This document shows positions 58,427 through 64,000 of a DNA stretch of 64,000 bases, piece after piece; within the stretch, counting starts at the first letter, position 1; each line of letters starts with the position of its first letter. The stretch comes from Paraconiothyrium sp. Pb-2020 (Eukaryota; Ascomycota; Dothideomycetes; Pleosporales; Didymosphaeriaceae), in assembly GCA_022419385.1 (NCBI GenBank), contig JAJUBI010000005.1, positions 1,674,001-1,738,000 of the forward strand. Reading direction: 5' to 3'. Under the pieces are notes generated by a model, which saw only the letters and a list, made by a program, of their open reading frames with translations, did not search any database and was not told the origin of the DNA. The position numbers were made by a program, and so were the translations under genes.

Positions 58427-59693
58427 AATATCGCGCTCGAAGGCTCCCCAATCAGCGGCGGTGCCGTGCTCAAGATCTGAATGGCGCATCCCGTTCCGGC
58501 CTCCTATGACATTGACGTTGATGGGCAGTGCCTTAATCGTGCCGTTTTTCGACAGAAACGCTAGGCATATCGCATCAGTCCGACTACCATCCTTGACCAC
58601 GGTACAGCTCTCACAGTCCGTTGTTTTGGGTCTTGCGCCAATAAACGGTAGGCTCGCTCGAAATGGCAAGACATAGAGCAACTGGATAGGCGTTAGAACA
58701 ACGACATGATGGATATATATCATACCTCAGGGTCGCTCTGGAGCAGCGCGCGGCATATGATTGCAATCACTCGTTCCTGTACTGCATTCTGCTCCCTGTC
58801 CGCCTCGTGTGATTCGCGATCAATTCGCCAGTCCGGCACCGAGTCAGTTGCAAATTGAGAGAAGGCGGCCTTTACAATGCTAATTACACCGCGTGACTCT
58901 CCAATCTACCAGTTGTTGTCCTGTTCATGGATCTTCATCTGGTATACTGGTGGGATCGAGGTCGATGCGCTTTGGGGATTGGAGTATCGAGCGGCTTAAA
59001 AGGGTGTTCCATATCGTCTGATACGTTGTATAGCTTATAGAGGTTCGCATGCCGGATGAAAAGGCTCAATCTTCGCTCAAAGAGCGATGCGCATGGGTTG
59101 TTAGAGTCCCAGCCGTTGAGTAGTGTCCACCAAAACATGACCCGAGCCGCGGTCACTATCAAGACTGCACCTTCTGTGTGGCGCGAGAGTTCGTCGGCCA
59201 TCTTGTAAACGTAACCCGCAACACTCTTGACGTTCTGGTCGCCTTCTTCATCGACGTCGGCAATATCCGGGTCCTCGCTCTTGAGATAGTCTTCTGCTTC
59301 TTGATAGTCCTCTTCTGAGACTTAACCTTCTATAGAAAGTATGGCTTCTATTCGTTGTTAGTATTATATTGTGTATGCGTCACTAGGAGGGATTTTTCTT
59401 CTAGGAAGATTTGACGTCTACGGAGAGTGCTATTCCCAAGCACCTATGACCAAGAAGGTAATTAAGGAGGCCCATTTCCTTGTTAGTAAGTACCTAGGCA
59501 AAGAGGTACATGTATGCCCATGATATTTACCGTCTTCATCTATACAACAGGTATTTACGCCTGCTTCTGAAGCGGGACTACTTGCAACTACTTGAACGTC
59601 CTGCTGCTGCAGCTTCAGCTCGGGCGTCTTAGCGCTGCCTTTGCCATTGCCGCGCCCTTCCTCTGCTGTTGGAGATCTGGTGCTTGGTGCCAT
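58373..59693 (-). CDS. Uncharacterised multi-exon gene, structure partly unresolved
   Basis: Not recognised. Coding segments with continuous sense: 59693-59531 (MAPSTRSPTAEEGRG..., ends CCIDEDG), 59320 to about 58983 (EEDYQEAEDYLKSEDPDI...MADELSRHTEGAVLIV...), 58905-58726 (IGESRGVISIVKAAF...RALLQSDPE) and 58681-58373 (LLYVLPFRASLPFIG... to TAA). The intron 58682-58725 and a probable 42-nt intron 58906-58947 are clean. Between 59531 and 59320 and again near 58960-59020 the phases do not join without a stop, so either small exons were missed or frameshifts exist. Its 3' coding end overlaps the last exon of the Dal5-type permease on the other strand. The protein is soluble, charged, without motifs I know. 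Confidence 0.5.
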
Positions 59694-60107
59694 GGTTTAC
59701 GTGCGGACGGGTCGGGTCACAGGGTTTTTATGGCAAATGCACCTACGGGTTGAGTGGCAGGGTAGAAGAGGAAACGTGAGAGATCGATTCGCAGACGGCA
59801 TGTCAGCGACCAGATAATTGAAAAAAATTCGCTCCAAGCGGTGAGAGAACTTGTGGACTACGAAGTACCTCCACCGGCCGGGCCAAGGCCACGAAGCGCT
59901 AAAGAAGGTAGTCACGGCCCCAACTGGGCACATAAGCCATGTTGATGCGATAGATGATCTTGACAAACCTATTGAATGTCTAGTCGACCTTACAGTCTCT
60001 AGTACAGGGCAGACACACGCGATAGGGCAAGGTTTAATGTTTTCAAGACACAAACGGCTATCATGATGTAGCTCCAACCAGCACTACCTCCAGCCCTCGT
60101 TCACGTT
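59694..60107. other. intergenic region, no gene seen
   Basis: Between the start of the uncharacterised gene and the end of the V-ATPase B gene, both on the minus strand. Confidence 0.5.
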
Positions 60108-61939
60108 CTATACGTCAATCAAATTCTCTCCATCCTGCTGCTGCTCGCCCGAATTATCTCTCGTATCTTTGTTGCCTTTCTTCTTTCGCTCGCCCTCTCG
60201 TTCCCGACTCCTAGCATAGAACTGATCCAGGACCTTGGCCGGAATACGGTTGAGCAGCTCCTTAGGATAGATGCGAAGCAGCGACCAAGCGAGGTCGAGC
60301 GACTCGTAGATGGAGCGAGACTCGTAGGCGGATTGTGCGATGAAGGTGCGTTCGAACTTCTCGAGGAACTCGAGGGAAAGCTTGTCCTCGGAGGAGAGGG
60401 CCTCCTCACCAACGACGGCCTTCATAGCAGCAGCATCACGGCCGATGGCGTATTTGGCGTAGAGCTGGTTGGACACATCACCGTGGTCTTTGCGGGTGCG
60501 GCCTTCACCGATGGCGGACTTCATGAGACGGGAGAGAGAGGGTAGGACATTGATGGGTGGGTAGATACCCTTGTTGTCGAGCTGGCGGTCGATGAAGATC
60601 TGCCCTTCGGTAATGTAGCCGGTCAAATCGGGGATAGGGTGGGTGATGTCTATGAACGATTAGCTCACGTAGTCTTATGGGGATGGAGGGTAGCATACCG
60701 TCATTAGGCATAGTCAGGATAGGGATCTGAGTGATGGAGCCGTTCCGGCCCTCGACACGTCCTGCGCGCTCATAGATAGTTGATAAATCCGTGTACATGT
60801 AACCTGGGTAACCACGCCGGCCGGGCACTTCTTCGCGAGCGGCGGAGACTTCACGCAGGGCATCGCAGTAAGAAGATAAGTCAGTCAGAATGACTAAGAC
60901 GTGCTTCTCGAGCTGGTAAGCATAGTACTCGGCCGTGGTAAGCGCGAGACGAGGAGTAATGATACGCTCGATCGTAGGATCGTTGGCCAGGTTGAGGAAC
61001 AGCGTGACGCGCTCCATACTGCCGTTTTCTTCGAAATCTCGCGTAAAGAAGCGACTTGTCTCCAAGTTCACACCCATAGCACCAAAGACAATGGAGAAGT
61101 TTTCCTCGTGTCCATCGTGTACGTCCTTTGTAGGCTTTCCAACTAAACCAGCTTGCCGACAAATCTGAGCGGCAATCTCGTTGTGCGGCAGACCGGAGGC
61201 GGAGAAGATGGGAATTTTCTGGCCACGGGCGATGGAGTTCATAGTGTCAATAGCGGAGATGCCGGTGGAGATCATTTCTTCGGGGTAAACCTATACCAGA
61301 TCAGTTATCTTGCTTCGTCGTGCCTGTAGGACGCCGTACTCGGGAGTAGGGGTTAATGGGACTGCCGTTGATGTCGAGGTAGTCCTCCGCAAGCACCTTC
61401 GGACCCTTGTCAATAGCTCTGCCTGAGCCATCGAAAATACGACCCAACATGTCCTCAGACACACCGAGCTTCAAGCTGTGGCCCGTAAACTCGACTTTCG
61501 TCTGTCTCGGTCAGATGCGCTCTCTTTTAGAAATGGTGACGTATGTACCTTCTTCACATCGATTCCGGAGGTACCTTCGAAAACCTAGAGACAATTAGTG
61601 TGTCGCAAGGCGAAGGGCTCGCAAACGGTACCTGAACGACGGCTCGGTTTCCTGTACATGGCATCAGTATGTGTCGAGCCACAGCCGGGGGAAGGCTTAC
61701 CTCGAGCTTCCAAGACCTGACCAGACCGCTCTGAGCCGTCAGGCAGTGTCAAGGACACGATCTCGTTGTACTTCGGGAATTTGACCTATCCACCGCAAAC
61801 ATAAGCTTCTGGCCTCTCCCTCTCAGCTTTCGGGACTACGCACATTGTCGAGAATGACCAATGGTCCGTTTACGCCGCCGATAGTGTTGTACCGTATCCG
61901 CGGCGACACCTTCATCATGCGGGGGTCGACATCGGCCAT
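60108..61939 (-). CDS. VMA2: V-type proton ATPase subunit B (VMA2)
   Basis: Non-catalytic nucleotide-binding B subunit of the V1 sector, which together with A forms the hexamer driving vacuolar acidification. Exons 61939-61844, 61785-61701, 61651-61632, 61584-61549, 61501-61340, 61290-60699 and 60649-60108, 510 residues. Exons 3 and 4 are only 20 and 36 nt (GNRAVVQ and VFEGTSGIDVKK). Blocks such as RIRYNTIGGVNGPLVIL, SEDMLGRIFDGSG, GQKIPIFSASGLPHNEIAAQ, ANDPTIERIITPRLALT and YKELLNRIP-type YPKELLNRIPAK are essentially invariant. The C-terminus carries an extra Lys/Arg/Glu/Gln-rich tail (REREGERKKKGNKDTRD) longer than in yeast. An in-frame upstream Met would add residues that look like leader, not protein, so 61939 (MADVDPRMM) is preferred. 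Confidence 0.97.
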
Positions 61940-64000
61940 AGTGGCGATCAGAGGAAGCGAAGCTGGTGAGATGGTGTAGCGCTCCGCGGGAGGAAAACGG
62001 TCTCGGCGAGGTGCTCGTCGGCGGTGCGATGTCGTGGTGCTGGAGCTGTGCTTGGTGGGAGGAAGCTTGGATCCATTGGCTGCACCTGCCTCGCACAGCT
62101 GCATCATAGGTCTCTTGGCACCGTGCCGCTAACCTTCACCTGCTGGAGGCCGCGTCGAACTGCTCTGGGGCAGGGCACTCTGCAGCGACATGGGCTATGA
62201 TCCGACACTGGCATCCCGATACAAGTGTATGATGCGCATTGGGCAGTGCATATGCAGCTATAATAATGATGTTCCTCGCAAATTAATCTAAGCTTCAGCA
62301 ACACTGTACATGCTTTACATCCACGTTCATCGACTTGATTGATTTTCTAGCCTAGACCTTCTATGTACTGCTATGCATGGCTGCGCAAATCTATATGAGC
62401 GCTCCAAAAAACTATTTGAAAAACTATGTATCAAAGGGTCTATCATCACAGTGGTCTCCATGCGCATTGTGCCAGGGCCTAATCATGCTGTTAGCGGCGT
62501 CCTTGACACGAGACAGCAGTAAAGATGTTAAGTTGGGAGGGCTCAGACATCCAAGGAAGGTTATGCGCTCATCGACTATCGGTTGATGGGTTCAAGTGAT
62601 AGCTAGCGTGGAAACTGCGAATGTGGAACAGTTTTCATCATAGCCAGGGAAGGAGGAATAGAAAAAGGAAACTGACCCTGATGGCAAGAGACTGCTCTGG
62701 CTACAACGGTCACGACCATTGGCCTCTGCGCAGACGCATCAACAGCCAAACAAACCCTTGGTACTGTCACCTCCAACTGGGCTACATCTTGCCCCAGCCA
62801 GCTTTGTATACGATAGGGCAGCCAGAGCGGGCGCTGTATTGCGACTACGTTGTGAGAGCACTCATACGTGCAATAAGCCTATCGAGCAGTCAGCTACGTC
62901 TCCAACGAGTGTGTTGGGGTTGCTCGGAGTGAATTGGAGATCAGGCGAAAGTACTGGCAAGTAGCAGGCACCCTGCGAGAGGCGCCCGGAACAGCATAGA
63001 TTTCTTCAAGGTCGATTCTGTTGGGAAAAGAAGAAGTTGAAAATTTCATCAGGAAATTGTGGAGGTGCAGGTGTTGGTTGTACGTACCAGGTGACATTCC
63101 GCTGTACGCAGCGTTGTCAGTGAGTAAAAATCACGGCCATGACCTGACACCTGAACGAGGGGGAGCAGATTCAGGCGATGGGTAGCAAGCCCAGGCGACG
63201 GGGGATGGTGGTGAAAATTACTTGAAGAAGAGTGTCGGTGCGAGGAAGAGAGAAGGCAGCGGAAGAAAACATTTGAAGCTCGCGGAAGGCGCGCCAAATC
63301 AACAGCTAAGCGCATCTGGGATAGCGCCCCACGCCACGTGACTGACCTTCATCACCGGAACAGTCCGTTGAGCCGCCCAGGGGCTCCGAATGCTGTAGCA
63401 AAGGCTGCATATTCCGCGCAGGTATATACACCGTTACATGCAGCGCTGTCCAGCTTGTCTCTGAGGTTTTTATCGCGCAAGGTCGAGTCGCCAGCCGGGC
63501 AGTCTGAACGCGGTCACTCCACTGGTGGCTGGCCCCGAAGCAAGCCCGCACGGGATCTGCAGTCAGGCTGTTGCATCGCTCACTTCCCATCTCCCATCCC
63601 ATCGTCGACGACCGCACACGTTCCCCTGCCCGACAAGCGGCCACAGCAACACGCGCGCTCGCTCATGCAGTGCCGCCCTCGACGCGCCTGACAGAGTGCA
63701 CCGCCGCGCCATTGCAGCCTCTGCCTCTGCCTACCGCTCCCCTCACGTTTAACGCGGATGCGCGACGACAGCGCACGACACACCACAGCGCCCCCACCGG
63801 AATCGCTCCCAAACGGCCTCTCCCGCCCGTCTCCGTTGTGCGCGCCCCTATTGCGCGACTGAGCAGCTGCAAATCTCGCAGTCGCATATCAGCCCCGGCA
63901 TCTGCCGGCCATCGGCAGCAGTGTACGTCGCGCCGATCGCGACATCTACACCCGGACGACCCCTCTGCCACCTTCGCGTTCGGTCAATTTGGGTCTTGAT
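61940..64000. other. VMA2 upstream region and window end, no gene supported
   Basis: Contains the VMA2 promoter. GC-rich from about 63480 to the end. A plus-strand frame from 63571 runs out of the window without a stop (142 codons, Arg/Pro/Ser/Ala-rich, no domain); this composition is also typical of a GC-rich 5' leader, so it could be the 5' region of a gene beyond 64000. Confidence 0.45.

Noticed and set aside
63571..63999. Open frame running off the window end as a partial gene
   Set aside because: Arg/Pro/Ser-rich translation typical of GC-rich non-coding leader; cannot be judged without sequence beyond 64000.

Overview
The window is nuclear DNA of a filamentous ascomycete (Pezizomycotina), most likely a Dothideomycete of the Pleosporales type. 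The grounds are: genes with short introns (about 42-78 nt, one of 175 nt) carrying GT...AG borders and CTAAC/CTGAC branch points; genes on both strands separated by 0.2-2 kb; three intron-containing tRNA genes; and protein families typical of these fungi (HET domain, NmrA, cry-DASH with an RG-rich tail, fungal rhodopsin-like membrane protein, Dal5-type permease, Zn2Cys6 protein). No bacterial operon structure, CRISPR array, insertion sequence or virus was seen. Exon borders were derived by hand from reading frame, splice signals and family conservation; every spliced model given is in frame unless stated otherwise.

Layout. 0-6 kb: a broken NmrA-like gene and the P4-ATPase flippase DRS2 (both minus). 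7 kb: tRNA-Lys(CTT). 8-12.3 kb: an MCT-type MFS transporter interrupted by an in-frame TAG, then an intact sugar transporter. 13.3-16.4 kb: an F-box protein, a 140-bp palindromic MITE-like element and tRNA-Val(CAC). 16.6-22.7 kb, all minus: a degenerate J-domain protein, cry-DASH and glutamate decarboxylase. 24-31.5 kb, plus: a secreted FAS1 protein, a rhodopsin-like seven-helix protein and an Sgf11-like SAGA zinc-finger protein. 32-44 kb: tRNA-Val(AAC), a cytochrome P450, a GH63-like protein (yeast YMR196W type) with two micro-exons, a Gag1-like clamp protein, a zeta-class GST and a HET-domain protein. 45-53 kb: a lineage-specific Cys-containing protein, a histidine phosphatase ending in a PCNA-interacting (PIP-box) motif, and divergent from it a protein with three tandem zinc clusters. 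54-60 kb: a TauD-type dioxygenase divergent from a Dal5-family permease, whose last exon overlaps an uncharacterised antisense gene. 60-62 kb: V-ATPase subunit B. The final 2 kb holds no gene I can support.

Most of the window is ordinary housekeeping plus accessory genes. The TauD/Dal5 divergent pair is the clearest functional unit (probable sulfonate import and desulfonation). The most unusual items are the PIP-box phosphatase beside a triple-zinc-cluster protein, the two valine tRNA genes that look like a duplication with an anticodon change, the palindromic element, and two genes carrying clear inactivating lesions.
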